From Morchella semilibera (taxonomy: Eukaryota > Ascomycota > Pezizomycetes > Pezizales > Morchellaceae): DNA of 64,000 nucleotides. Shown here piece after piece: positions 11,670 to 24,361 of this stretch (position 1 is the stretch's first letter; every line of letters starts with the position of its first letter). The notes under the pieces are model-generated. The model searched no databases. It was not told the DNA's origin and was given only the letters and a program-made list of their open reading frames with translations. The stretch is from assembly GCA_009192285.1 (NCBI GenBank), contig WBVU01000011.1:62001-126000 (forward strand). The letters run 5' to 3'. Both the position numbers and the translations under genes were made by a program.

Positions 11670-13804
11670 ATGGCCCATAATATAGCAACTCGACTATCCC
11701 AAGGCCTTACGGCCATCGTAGACCTCCCATTATACCAACTCTCTCTTGTCTCCTTCGCCGCTGCAGTTACTTCTCACACAACTTATTTCTGTCACTCTGA
11801 CCGAGATCTCATCGCCAAAGAGATCTTCCTTGTTGCAGTCTTTTCCCCACTTGTCATCCAATCGCTCTTTCAGTTCTATCTCAACCTTCCGTTCTGGTCA
11901 TGTGTAGAACTAACTTCGACTATCTATGGGTCCTTTTTGGTGGGAATGTGGAGCAGCATGATCGTGTATAGAATATGGTTTCATCCGTTGAGAAACTTCC
12001 CAGGGCCATTCTGGGCGAAGATAACCAAATTCTGGATACCATACACCTATTGGAGGACAGACTGGCAGTTTCAGCTTGTCATGCTCGATTTGCACAAGAA
12101 GTATGGTGACATCGTTAGAGTTGGTAAGTTTGAATGCTACAAACCAATTACCAGTTTTTACCAAAGATATTGATTAGATATAGGACCAAACGATATTTCG
12201 ATAAACCACCCCGACGGTCTTCAGGCACTAGCAAAAGCCAGGAAAGGGTCATGGTACAACTTTGCCCATGGACAGCACAGTCTCCAATCTACGCGAAATC
12301 CCAAAACTCATGCAATCCGTAGAAGGGTATGGGACAAGGCCTTCACTCCAAAAGGTATATACATCAATCAGTGTCTCCGAGGTCTATGGGACTCAAGCTA
12401 ATTACCTCTCAGCCATTCAGGAATACCTTCCACGGGTATTGAGGTACACTGATACACTTATTGCTCACATCTCCAAAAACGCCGGAAGTCCTGTTGATGT
12501 CACTGAATGGTTCAATTATTTCATGTTAGATATCATGGGGGATTTAGCATTCGGGAAACCCTTCAACTATATGAAGCCAGAGAAAAGGGTTGGTGAATTT
12601 GATTTCAAAGCTGTGATGCATGACTCTGCATATGTGATATCGGCTTTGGGACAAGTGAGCTATTCCTTCAGCATTCTGAGCTTGCTAGGTGCTGGAGGGG
12701 ATGTTCAAAGATTTTTAGACTTTTGCACCAGTTTAGTTAGTGAAAGAAAGACGGTATGTAACACACATCGTTGCTACTACCCGAATTGCCAAGCAACGGC
12801 TTATCATGGTTTTATTCTAGTATACACCAAAGGAAAGAGACATCTTTTCATATATCCTAGACGCTGAGCCACAGAATGTGGGAGAACACAAGCTGTCTCT
12901 AATGGGGGAGACCCGCCTTATAGTTGTTGCGGCAAGGTAAATATAACTAGCTCACTACCGTTTTACTCTACAATCGACCCTTACTCACCCACATATTTGA
13001 ATAGCGATACAACATCCTCCACTTTAGTTTCTATCTTTACCCTCCTCGGAACGAACCCCCACCAGCTTCAGAAGCTCCGGGCCGATATAGACGCAATCTA
13101 TAACGCAAATCCAGATGAAGAGGTTCCAAAGGAGATAATAAACGGTGGTTCATTAATGACTAGGCATCTTGAGGCGACGATAACTGAGGCTTTGAGGATG
13201 AGTCCGGCAGTTGCAAATGGCGTGCAGAGATTAGTACCGAATGTTGGGATCGTAGTAGATGGTGTTAGTGTCCCTAGCGGAGTAAATGCCATGTATTGTT
13301 ATAGAGCAGCTCATATGGGTGAGTCCTTGTCTTCAGAACCGCCCGGAGATATTTATTGACGGTATTACAGATGAGAGATGGTTCCCGGATGCACTGGAGT
13401 TTAAGCCGGAGAGATGGTATGAAGCTGATAAGGAGACGCTTGCAAGGCAGAGATCTGCATATGCTCCTTTCTGGCTTGGTAAGAAGCCCACCTCTTGGAT
13501 ATCCCCTCTATACTTCTCTAATATATATTACTTTATGCCTGTAGGTGCCTACGAGTGTGTTGGTAAGCCACTTGCAAACATGCAACTCCGAATCGTAACT
13601 GCACAGCTGCTGCGTAAATTCGATTTCAAGCTAGCGGAAGATAACGCTGATATTTGGGAAGTGAGTACACCCTAAGTACCATGGATTGACCTGTTCCGCG
13701 CCGGAAAACTAACCCTATTGGTTCAGATGTTGAATAGGTCAAAAGATCTGTTTACGACGATAATGGCCCCTACAGGCATAATCTTCACGCCAAGGGATAT
13801 TTAA
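11670..13804 (+). CDS. Cytochrome P450 monooxygenase, frame broken before the PERW region
   Basis: Exons 11670-12123, 12184-12354, 12413-12753, 12821-12936, 13005-13318, 13337-13478, 13545-13660 and 13727-13804 give about 577 residues of a microsomal class II P450. Hydrophobic segments occupy the first 100 residues. Diagnostic motifs are in order: I-helix VVAASDTTSST, ExxR in EALRM, FKPERW, and the haem loop PFWLGAYECVGKPLA with the Cys ligand, of the FxxGxYxCxG form. All junctions are in phase except at 13319-13336: between RAAHM and NRPEIF lie 19 bases (G plus GTGAGT...CTTCAG), too short for an intron and leaving the frame off by one. It may be a pseudogene, an assembly indel, or a deleted intron. 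Substrate unknown. Confidence 0.78.
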
Positions 13805-14828
13805 GATCAGAACATGGTTTTGTGTATATATACCACGGTTTTGGTCGTTATTTGGAAAATCGAATATCTATTGCCTTTGTTTCAAGCCAGATCAAATAAT
13901 AGCACCATAATGAGAAGCGCATAAAGTAAAAGGTTACAGTAAACATAATCCCTCAGGTAAACATAAGCACTGCAACTAAACTTGTCGGAGAGATACTCTT
14001 CCAAACGCTAAACCCTACGGCACCAAGCTGTCAGAGGATGAGTACAGTCAAATTTGGGGCAACGACGAACCTGAAAACACAGACCCCAGTCAACCAAGTG
14101 GTTGCATATCAGCCTGAGCGCCACCGTCTCGACTGACAAACACCCCTGTTCGTCGTTCAACCAGTTTCCTCGTTGCCCCCGGTGCGACTATAGGTACATA
14201 CGAGAATAACTACGCCTTAACCTACCCGATCCCCAGCTTTCGTGGTATATATATGTATCTTAAATTCACTCCAGCCAAGGGGTTATCTGTTCCCCAAATA
14301 CTGTGAGGGGAGAGTGACCTGAACGAAACAAGGCTAGCTACTGCTACATAAATTTCAAGGGTGGATAGCGGCTATTAGTCTAATACCGTGAGTGAACATA
14401 AAAAGGGAATAATAGTGATTTAAACATAATACATATTACACATTGTACATGACTGAGGCCGATAGGTCCGTCTTCGTAAGATCTCGTTAGAAATAGAGAG
14501 GGACAAACTCACGCAATAAAGAAATTCCATGTACATAGATACATGTAGGCATCTATGCACACCAACTGCATGTACTAAGAGCTAAGTATCGAATAGCAGC
14601 TTCGAGTGATGTATCGTGAAGGAGTTCAAAGACCTTTCTTACAGAACCCAGTGCTACATGTATATATAAATTATATAATGCTTATCAATGCACCTGCTGT
14701 GACTGCCTTAACGCTTGGGCAGTTGCCCGCAACCTTGTAAAATTCAGGCCCACCATCTGCCAAGAGTTTATTTCGCATATGCGTGGTAACTAATTAGATC
14801 ATTCAAGCAAAAGGAAACATTAATTCCG
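13805..14828. other. Intergenic, no gene seen
   Basis: About 1 kb between converging genes. It has TACATGTA sites near 14540 and 14655 but no conserved coding signal. Confidence 0.5.
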
Positions 14829-16311
14829 TCATTCACCAATGAACATAGTAGTAACTTTTGCTTTCATCAAACTGTATGGCTCGTCGAATTCTCCACCCAG
14901 CCGATAAGACCTCCTCATGATGGCTGGGAATGTAGGAACCTGGACAACTGCCTTCCCGTCTAATTCCTCTAGCTCATACTCGCAATTGAGATCTTCCATG
15001 ATATCTGCTTTGAAGATAGCTCCGGGCTGTACGGGCACAGGGTAGATAACGTCGGTTTGCTTGCGTATCTGTTACTTTGTGTAAGCCTTCTTTCGTGAGA
15101 CATTGATACCCATTAAGCAATCACACAAACCTCTATTGATAAAGCAGCGACAGATTCCACAATTTTATAAAGTCCGGCATTTCGGGAGTCCGCGTCGAAC
15201 TCCATCGGCGCCAGGGGAGTCAACATGTTTCCAAGACGTTGTACGGCTGAGGAAACCTCCTCTTTATATCGGAGCTCATAACCGGGACCTTGAGCGAGCA
15301 TGTTTACAGTGAGCGCACGCCAACGTTGAATTTGATAATCTGTATCATAGGATCTGTTAATCTTTGTGTAGCCTTATTTTATGCGCGCTTGAACTCACCA
15401 GTTCCTTGAAGTAAGGGTCCCACTGCTAGTATAGTGTTTGAAGCCTCAGGCGCACCCAAAATAAAAGGCCCAAATAAGAAGGGACAGATGAAATTGATAA
15501 CCATCGCATTTACAAGATATCGTCTCGACCCTATGGACCGCAATATGTTCCTAGAATCAAAAACAGTATTGTTCACAATCTCTATCAATTCCACCGGTAG
15601 TCCGTTAACGTCCGAGACCGTTTCCAGTTGACTCTTAGGAAAGCTGGTCACCGTCCACTGCGTGATAGAGTTTGTGATGACAGAGAATTGGGTGGTGAAG
15701 TAGTTATCGTCTCTGGAAATCCCTCCACCTCGAAGATGTAGACGGGATATATTTTCGGTTAAGGCATTTATCTGTTCATCTTTTTCACGGATAGTGCCTT
15801 CTGCTTCAAGGAGTTTGGCGGCTTGTTCCTTATAGAGTTTGGTAATGTCATGTAGTTTAATATCCTGAGTACCTTGCGGCCTTCTGTGAGTAGAGGAGGA
15901 GGAACGCTTTGCTCTCTGAAATTAGTATGCTTCTTGATAAAAGTGAATAATATTAATAATTACCTTCTCTCTGTAGTTCCTGCTACTCCCTCCGAGTCTG
16001 CTGGGGTGGTTCCTATCTTTCTGCTCCTCCCTATCTAAGGGAACACCCGAATCTGCCTCGAAACTGTATTCATCGTCAATCTCGATAAGATGGTTATCTT
16101 TTCCATCTAGTAGCGATTCTCCCATTTTTGATTGTTCTCGTTGTCCCTCTGGTTCTTTGGAGGGGTTTCCCTTAGGGGGACGGCGCTTCGAAGTTGCAGT
16201 TGCTTCGGATGAGCTTGCCGCAGCAGTACCCCTGGGCCACATCTCGGCCGCCGCTCGAAGAATGTTAGGGACTGAAGAAAATAGAGGGTGGTCCACAGGT
16301 CGATCGTCCAT
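14829..16311 (-). CDS. Unknown protein with coiled-coil and one hydrophobic segment
   Basis: Four exons are supported on the minus strand: 16311-15964, 15915 to about 15424 or 15399, about 15361-15131, and 15068-14829. The first, second and last junctions are in phase. The third intron is ambiguous: the best donor (GTGAGT at 15398) gives the wrong phase, whereas a weaker GTGGGA at 15423 with acceptor CAAAG at 15362 keeps frame. The product has a basic/acidic disordered N-terminus, a predicted coiled coil (KLYKEQAAKLLEAEGTIREK), and a hydrophobic patch AMVINFICPFLFGPFILGAP that could be membrane-inserted or a buried helix, then a conserved-looking YQIQRWRALTVNMLAQGPGY. I do not recognise the family. 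No function is proposed. Confidence 0.55.
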
Positions 16312-16722
16312 GTATTAGAAGTGTTGATGGCCCTCTTCTCTATTTCTTATTCTCTGTATATTTTAAATACCACAGCTGTTCCTAGCAGAGGGGGATGAAT
16401 GTGGGTGCCCCGCATTTTCAACTTTCAGGCTCCAGCGCCTGCCCCCCTCTTGGGCGGCTGAAACTGCACACTGGAACATTGCCCTTTACACCATTGGACC
16501 ATAATCAAATTTCAACTTCAACTGTTTGCTTTTTTACAATACACGGGTAGGTATCCATAGGTGTGTTGGCTGCTGCCTGAAGGTTAGTTTATTCGTTTGC
16601 TTTGTTATTAACCCTTTGCACCCACCGCAACGCGCTGATCTGAACGACAGAATTCCCCTCAACCTCGATATCGTAGTCTACTTTGCCACTTCTTCAATCA
16701 TTTACCCAGCGAAGATAGCTTT
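16312..16722. other. Divergent promoter region
   Basis: 411 bases between the minus-strand unknown gene and the Hsp70-like gene. Nothing beyond probable leader sequence was identified. Confidence 0.4.
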
Positions 16723-18968
16723 ATGTCCACCGTCCATTCTCTGAAGGTTGGGATAGATTTTGGCACTACCTATTCTGGGGTAGCTTGGGTACGCAACATA
16801 TAATCCTTCTGAACATAGTTTGAAAAGCTCTAATGTCCTATACAGGCCCACACTTCAACACCTGATGAGATAAACGTTATTCAAAAATGGCCACACGGGG
16901 TGAGAAATGCTGCCTTTCCCGCACACTTTTTCTTTCATTAACCCCCTCTCACAGGGAAATAAAACTACTGATAAAGTTCCCACTGAGATAAAATATTCCC
17001 CCGATTACCCGGAACCTGGTTATAAATGGGGTTGTGAAGTTGCCGGGGAACTTGAAAAGCTGGTGTGGATTAAGCTTCTCCTTGATCCATCTCAAGATTC
17101 ATGTTCAGATGAATTACTGGCCAAGACCAAAGATCTTATTCCTCCAGGGAAAGAACCGGTCGATTTGGTGATTGATTTCCTGAGAGGATTAAAAGATCAC
17201 ACCAAGGATGTACTAGAAGGTCATTTTGGGAAGGATTTTGTGGCAATAACACCCGTCGAGTACTTTCTGACGGTTCCAGCAGTATGTTTTCCCTCCTTTG
17301 TACCATATACCTCAGAAAGGAAGCCATTAATAGTGGATATCTATAGGTATGGAGTGATTCGGCAAAAGCACAGACTTTACATGCAGCAGAGGCATTGGGC
17401 TTGGGGACGAAGAATAGCCTTCGTTTAATATCGGAACCCGAAGCAGCAGCAGTATACAGCCTTAAAACTATACAGCCAAATGTGTTGAAAGTAGATACAT
17501 ACTTACCTTACTTTACGAAACGATCTATGGCTAATTTAACCTAGGTCAACGACATATTTGTTGTTGCGGATTGTGGGGGCGGGACGGTGGTTCGTATATC
17601 GATATATATTTCTAGAAAAGCGTTATAGTGACCAGTTTATAGGACCTTATCTCGTATGAGATTACCGCCCTAGAGCCCAAACTCGAAGTTAGGGAGTGCG
17701 TAATTGGTAGTGGGGGAATGTGCGGCTCTACTTACATCAATCGACGCTTTGAGGCTTGGGTTAAAAACCGGATCGGAATAGAGCAGTAGTTTCCCTTCTC
17801 GACGGAATAAAAAGCAAGCGAAGACTAACATTTGATAGATACATCGGCCAGCGCCCTCGTAGTCGTGCTCACATGATGAAGCACTTCGAAGAATACCTCA
17901 AACGAATCTTCGCCGACGATCCTTCTCAAAACACTTTTCACTGCCCAGTCCCTGGCATCCAAGATGATGAGTTTGCTGGTATTGAGGATGGATTTCTCTC
18001 AGTTTCTCGGGCTGAAATGAGAGAAATATTCGACCCTGTCGTGAATCAAGTTCTCAAACTTGTACAGCAGCAAATATCTAGCGTGGAGGCGCGGGGACGG
18101 AAGGTCTCGGCTGTGTTATTGGTCGGCGGATTTGGTGCATCAGAGTATTTGAAGGTTAGATTGAAGAATGTTGTTTGTGATCCGAAAATGATTGAGTTGA
18201 TGAACCCTGTTAATGCGTAAGTCTTTAATTCCTTTTTCCATGAACCGAATGTAAATTGACAATGTCCCAGGTGGACGGCGGTCGCAAGCGGAGCCTGTCA
18301 AAGAGGTCTAGAGGGCATATCAATGGTCAAAAACCAACTTGCTAGGCGTAGCTATGGGGTACTTTGTGTAATGAAGCACAATGCCGGAGCTGGGACTAGC
18401 AAGGGAAATCGCAAACACGTTTTTGTGGATCCAATAACGGGAGAGTTGAAGATTGACAACCGTGTCAGCTGGTTTATCAAGAAAGTGAGTTCTTGACAGC
18501 TAGTACTTTTAAGCGGAAGCTAAATCTCATTTAATAGGGTGATATATTATCAGAAGATAAAGCGGTTACCTACCCCTTCTATTTTACCCTCGGCATGGAA
18601 CACAACCTTTTCGTCGAAAACACACTTCTTGCCTGTGAAATGGGGAATTTCCCCAAAAATGCCAAAAACCCTCGTAAGCCCCCCCCCCGGGTCCCACCCA
18701 CCTTCCCTTCGCCCGTCTCTCTTTCTTAATCTCCCTCTCCTCCCCGAAGTCGCTAACATTATGCTATGTAGATGTGTTTACCGTATGCAAACTTAAAACC
18801 AATCTCAACGTTGTGCCGCGAGAGCTGTTCGAGAAGAGGATTGGAGATAATGGACAGCCATACTACCACATCCAGTTTAATCTTTCCATGAAGATACAGA
18901 ATGCATTGGTATTCGCTTTTGAGTATAAGGGCAAAACATACAGTAGTGTGGAGGCGAAATTTGTCTAA
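16723..18968 (+). CDS. Hsp70-like ATPase-fold protein (fungal HSPA12-like family)
   Basis: About ten exons: 16723-16788, 16846-16899, 16955-17281, 17347-17490, 17545-17589, 17643-17785, about 17824-18216, 18271-18484, 18538-18673 and 18772-18968. The actin/Hsp70 nucleotide-binding motifs are in order: phosphate-1 VGIDFGTTYSGVAW, phosphate-2 VVADCGGGTVDL, and adenosine motif LLVGGFGASEYLKVRL. Such proteins are common, expanded and lineage-specific in fungi; clients are unknown, and the canonical substrate-binding domain is replaced by a divergent C-terminus. Around 17786 the frame runs into TAG; it is restored only by a very short intron (38 nt, GTAGTT..CGAAG) or by a 2-nt indel, after which FDRYIGQRPRSRAHMMKHFE continues. 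Function may be impaired if the latter is true. Confidence 0.75.
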
Positions 18969-20686
18969 CGAGTGGATATTGGATTCCTTTTGTTGTGTAA
19001 TTCATTTGTCAGGGGAGGTGTTGTTAAAGATCTTTTGTTCTTTATGAATTGATCAGTGATTAGATGTGCCGATATTTATAAGATGACTAACATGACTTTG
19101 AAGACAAAAGGACCGCCTAAATAACCACAACAAGTTACTTTAGTAGGCTACTCTGCCGTTTAGCGAAATCACTTAAGGCTCGAAATAGAATCCCCTACTA
19201 ATAATGCAGCTTCAATTCAATATTTTCTGTGGGTGGACGTCTCTAGACGACCCTAGGATTAAATCAAGTATGTCGCTGTGAGATTCCTGCTGGGGTCAGG
19301 TACGGTGGACATGGCTGCCTTCGGGTCCTAGCAACGGTCCAGACAGCCCATAGATATATTCCAAGAGAGAGAAACTGGTTTCCCCTGAATTGATCCATCC
19401 ATTTATTTGCCAGAAATCGGTTTTTCCCGGCCAGGAGCACTTATAATTTCGGAGCGAATATCAGTACAAGGTTCTCTGATAATTGTATCCTTGGCCATCC
19501 GGCATTGGTGCGACTGTACCCTCATGTAAAGTAGATAAGTCATCGCATTTAGGCCTCCCCCGATAGCCCTCGAAACTTGGCGGTGTGGCGTGAGTTCCAG
19601 AATAGTAGATTCCCACGCCACACATCGACGTTAATTAATAGACTCACAGACTTGGCATTATATTAAGATGCCAAGAACCGACACAGATCCACACTCTACC
19701 CTCTTATGATTATAGAATTATATTTTGTGATGTGGGATACACGTGAATTGAGCAAGTTCACCTTCCCGGTTGAACTTCTCATAATAAACCTAGCTGGTAA
19801 GATCGTTGATGGCGGGGAAAAAAGGATCCTATTCCCTGAAGGCGAATTCTCCCTCACTAAAACTCTGACTAGTAGCAAGCATCATTTAATTTTGCTCCGT
19901 TTTGGTAACGAAAATCCCTATAGTGACAACATATTCATCCAGGTCAATTGGGCCTCTAAAGTCTCAAGTAATATAAGCAACTTGCCAAGGCCCGAGTGAT
20001 ACAAGATGATTCGCACTAGCCCTATTATGGCTCCACGAACTAAATACTTCGCTAACAGGAATAAGTATATATATGGGGAATATGCACCACACTCTTTTAG
20101 CGATTTGACTGACTGACCCCAAGGTTTCTGTTCCACTTCTAGGGGGACTACTAGTTCAATAATTACATAGTTATAAATGTGTTGAATACAGATATAAATA
20201 GACCAAGTTGATATCAACTCCTTATGGGCTAACAAATCTAATATAAAAGAGTCAAACAGAAGCATTTATATGCTAGGTATAGTGTTTTAAGACATAGACC
20301 TGAAACCTGAAACCGCCGGGGATTCTAACCCACCGCCGCATGAGAAATAGTTACTATTTGTCTGCTCGGGTCCTCTTATAAAACGGTTAGCTTCAAGCCC
20401 CCAGATGTCATCTAGGCTACCAATCCCCCCCCCCCCGAAAAAAAAGAGAAAGAAAAAATAGCTTGATCATAGATGCAACCGCACGAGAGTAGGTTTTATT
20501 ACACTACTAAATCGATGACAGCATAGTGGACTAAATTTTAGAAGCAGCATATTTGTATTAATAATAGGGTTATCACCAATTTGCACATCACCCACCCAAA
20601 ACTAGGAGCTGAAAGGGAAAAGAGCTGGTGGTTTCTTCAAACAGACACCGCTAAGTCAGTATATCACCCCAAAGATAATAAAAAAC
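18969..20686. other. Intergenic, no gene accepted
   Basis: A hairpin with 10-bp arms (GTGTGGCGTG at 19582, CACGCCACAC at 19613) and one copy of the CGAGTGATA family (19980-20001) are present. A 97-codon open frame at 19706-19999 lacks family features. A C(11)-A tract lies near 20427-20445. Confidence 0.5.
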
Positions 20687-22697
20687 TTAGTTTTCCCAGC
20701 CCATTCTCTCTAGTAGCTGTGTTCTAAGCCTCTCATCGACAGCCTCCCAGATCGCAGTACTCCCTACCGCTTCCAGTTTTTCTCCGTACTTCTCAACCCT
20801 CTCTTTCCAAATGTCCCTGATGATACCTACCATACACGGCGCTTTCTCATCTTCATCAGGGTACCATTCACTTTGGAGCACATCGCGTAGTGCTGTAGTC
20901 CCGATATGCTCGGGCGCATTCTCCAGCTCCACAAAGTACCCATCGCACCACTTTCCGATGCCTCTCGCCATATCAGCGAGCACACGGAAGTCTTCTTTGC
21001 GGAAGTAAGCCTCACTAGAACACATGGCGAATATGGCATTCCAAAGGGTTTTCCCACGCTCGGGCTCGTCAGCGCTCATCCATGCTGCAGCTGTGATGTA
21101 CTCGTGGGCCGCCTTTACAAAGTTCTCCTCCCGAAGATCGGCTTCAGCCTGAATAGCGGTATGGCTGTAAACGAATCCGCGAAAGGTGTATGCTTTCGAC
21201 AGAGGCGTGGCGTAGTGTGCGTAGTAGATATTCCACCATGCGTCGTCACCCATAAAGCCGTGTCGACGCTCACTCTCTGGTGGCCTTGGATTCCGCATGA
21301 AGCTCTCAATCACCCAATTAGCGATCTCCATGATATCGTCGAGCTTCTTTTTCTGGTCTGAAGGCGATGTTGGCGTGTGCTGGTATGACTTCATCAGTGC
21401 CTGTGCCAGCAGGATCTTCACACCACGCAGGAATGTCTCCTCTAACGTACGTCCTCGAATCGCACCTTCAACCATCGGCCACGTTTTCCTCGCCTCTTCG
21501 ATCAGTTCCACTGCGCGCCGGAAGTCTGGCTCGTCACTCCCCGGCGCGCCTAGCGCACCCGAAATACACCCGTTCAGCAGGGCCGTACGAATACTGAGCT
21601 GAAGCGCGGGGCGGACCTGGTTCCACCCACCGATTATGGGGTCGGTGGGGCCATTACTCTGGTTGCGTGCAGCGGCGAGGCGTGAGTTGTAGGCACTGAT
21701 AGTATCCTTAGGGGATAGTCCAGGTCCGATAGCGTTCCGTTGCTGTTGCTCGAGCGCGAAGCAGAGGCGCAGCTTTTGAAGACAGGTGTTATCGAAGCGG
21801 GCGACACGCCCATCTTCGAGAATGGAGGTGGTAAGCTCCTCGATAGTCTGGACTTTACCGAAGATACCCCGGGTCCCAGGAGGAGCACCAGGGATAGGAC
21901 CTTCGTAGAACTGGTGTAGGCTGTTGAGGGCGTTTTGAAATTGCATTTCGCTTTTAGGTGTTAGTAGTTGCGTTGAGAAGATATGGGAGAGGTAGAAGTA
22001 ACATACGCAACCCAGATGCGACGTAGACATGACCCGTTTGGCGGCCATTGGCCTACCGGCTCCCCACCTGCAAGGCGTCGCTCGAACTCTTTCATAACAA
22101 TATGTCCGACGTTGTTCTCCTCCCTGATGATAAATTCTGGTGGAGGGGCTGGTACCTCTGGCCTTGCCTCAATTTTTGCGTCAATCGCTACCACTGTTAG
22201 CACCTCGCCCCCCATCCCCCCAGATTCTCCCCAGATACACACCTCTAACAAGTCTCTTTATCTCCCCCTCAACCGCCTCCTTCTCCTGTGGCCCCTTTGC
22301 TTCCTCTAATCCGACTTCAAGAGCCTTATTATAAACTCCTTTGGCATCTTCCCACTTCTTCATCGCGTCCAGGACACTTGCTTTACGACGATATGCCTTT
22401 GCCCACTTGGGATCCAGCTTGATAGCCATATTTGCGTCGTTTAAGGCCAAGTTGAGCTTATTCATCGAGAGGAGTGCAGCAGCTCGATTTGAATAAAGCG
22501 CCGGCGAAGCAGGAGTGAGCGAGATGGCATTTGTGTAGAAGCTGTGGGCTGCGCTGAACTCTCTGTTTGCGCCGGAGGGTTAGTGGGGTATAGAGTTAGC
22601 ACTAGCGGAGTTGGTGGGTGAGGTACTGTTTGCTGAAGGCAGCATTCCCTTGAGCTTTGAGGGCATTTGATTCGGCGATTTGGGACTCTGTAGGCAT
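20687..22697 (-). CDS. Tetratricopeptide-repeat protein
   Basis: Exons 22697-22627, 22562-22243, 22193-22034 and 21950-20687 join in frame to about 604 residues. The N-terminal 110 residues hold three TPR units of the Sgt/Sti1 carboxylate-clamp kind: NALKAQGNAAFSKQEFSAA, LYSNRAAALLSMNKLNLAL, and AYRRKASVLDAMKKWEDA. These suggest binding to the EEVD tail of Hsp70/Hsp90. The remaining 420 residues are helical and unrelated to any domain I recognise; WPPNGEMQFQNAL marks the last junction. The last intron uses the modest donor GTCATG, chosen for phase. Likely a cytosolic co-chaperone-like protein; the partner is not known. Confidence 0.8.
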
Positions 22698-24361
22698 TAT
22701 TATCGATAATTTTGTAGCCCACTTGATGAGTGTGTGAAGAAGTGAAGGTTGTAAGGTTGGATAGAAGCTTTGAATTTAGTACTTTAGATGGGCGAGGAAG
22801 CTATGATTACATAAGTAACCACCACAAAATTTAGTACATACGTTTGCTATGCACGTATGTTGGATTATCTATATTTGCATTTATATAGGTACAAATGTAT
22901 AATTACGATCGTTTTTCAGCGGTTGGCCGGAGTAGGAGGTGATATACTCAAGATGGCTAAGATGCCCTGTGCGCACACCTGAACTGTTTGGTTGACTAAA
23001 GACTCAAGAGATGTTGGAATATCATATCGATATCTACTGACTGATTCAACCAGAAAAAGGAAACCACTCAAACTCGGCCAATCACATACCCCTTAAATTC
23101 CACATTACATACCCCGTATATCTATCTATATACTTATTAGATAAGAGGGTTCACTTTCAACTTGAGAAATTCAAACCACACGAGACTGGTCGATTACAGA
23201 GATGCCTATATACAATGTAACTAAAGCTTTGCAATTTGGTCAGTTAATTCAATTGCTTAGCCAATACACATATATATAGTACATGTAATATGCCTAGTCC
23301 CGATAATCTCCTTTTTATACCAGTATTATTATAGTTCTAATATAGCTAACTAATCTAAACCACTTTGGCAATTACACCAACTGTAGCTACATGTGTATAT
23401 AGTAAAGATTTTATTACATCCGAGTCGCTGCCATATTATGGCACTGCTCCCCAGGACCCGGGAAAGTGCAGTATGTGTAACCACTTGTTAGTGCGGTAGG
23501 CCGGAGGTCAGTCAAATATGCCTCTAAGGGCTATTGCCCCATATACATATGCGTGGGCTGCGCCTAGCTACATTTTACGGATACCAAAAGGGTACCTGTG
23601 CTTTACCGTAGTCGAGTTAATGAACCAAGTCTCATATCAAATAAATCATAAAACATGAGGCCCTTCAAATACGAGTGATACATTATGAAGATATATCTGT
23701 TGCTGCCCGAAGTAGGCTAGCTATATAAACTAGACAGATCCTAGATCAGACTAGAAATGTAGTTTCGTTCCCAAGGCCTGTTAAACAGTTCCTTTTGCTA
23801 TAGACTACATGATTACCTTTTACTAACCTTCCACTTACAAGATATTAAGGACGCAGTAATAAATCTAGTTTGAGTGGTGGCTCCCTGAAGAAAAAAAGAA
23901 TGGACGGGGAAGAGAGAAACCGGATATAATAGCCATACTGTAATACATATATATTCGACCAGTCTACCATCAATCTATCACCAATAAGCACACTCGACTA
24001 AAAGCGACTATATAATCCAGCGAGACACGAGTATACATTAAGTTATATTCTAGAAAATGACGCGATCTGCACATTCGGTATCAAATCATCGCACTCTCTT
24101 TTTACCGCGCCTCAAAGGTGTTCGAGTGGTGGGCCATGGTGGCTGGTTTGATCCATCCTTACAATCGGCCCACCACGAGCGAGGCAGACAAAACCCGCAC
24201 AAACACTATCCTTCAACCAGTATATACCATCTTCGAATCAACTACAGGATTTTACATCACCCCCCTTTTCATTTTACACGTATGATGAGATTTCAAAACA
24301 ATAACTTATGTTAACACACTCAAAGCTCAGGCTTAGCTGATATACTTGCTAGGGTCTATAT
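22698..24361. other. AT-rich intergenic region
   Basis: 1.66 kb. Contains many ATATA runs, one TACATGTA near 23280 and one CGAGTGATA copy (23672-23680). An 85-codon open frame at 24057 shows no recognisable features. Confidence 0.5.

Noticed and set aside
20305-20345. GGGTTAGAATCCC on the minus strand, T-loop-like
   Set aside because: T-loop sequence is atypical (TTAGAAT) and no cloverleaf could be drawn.
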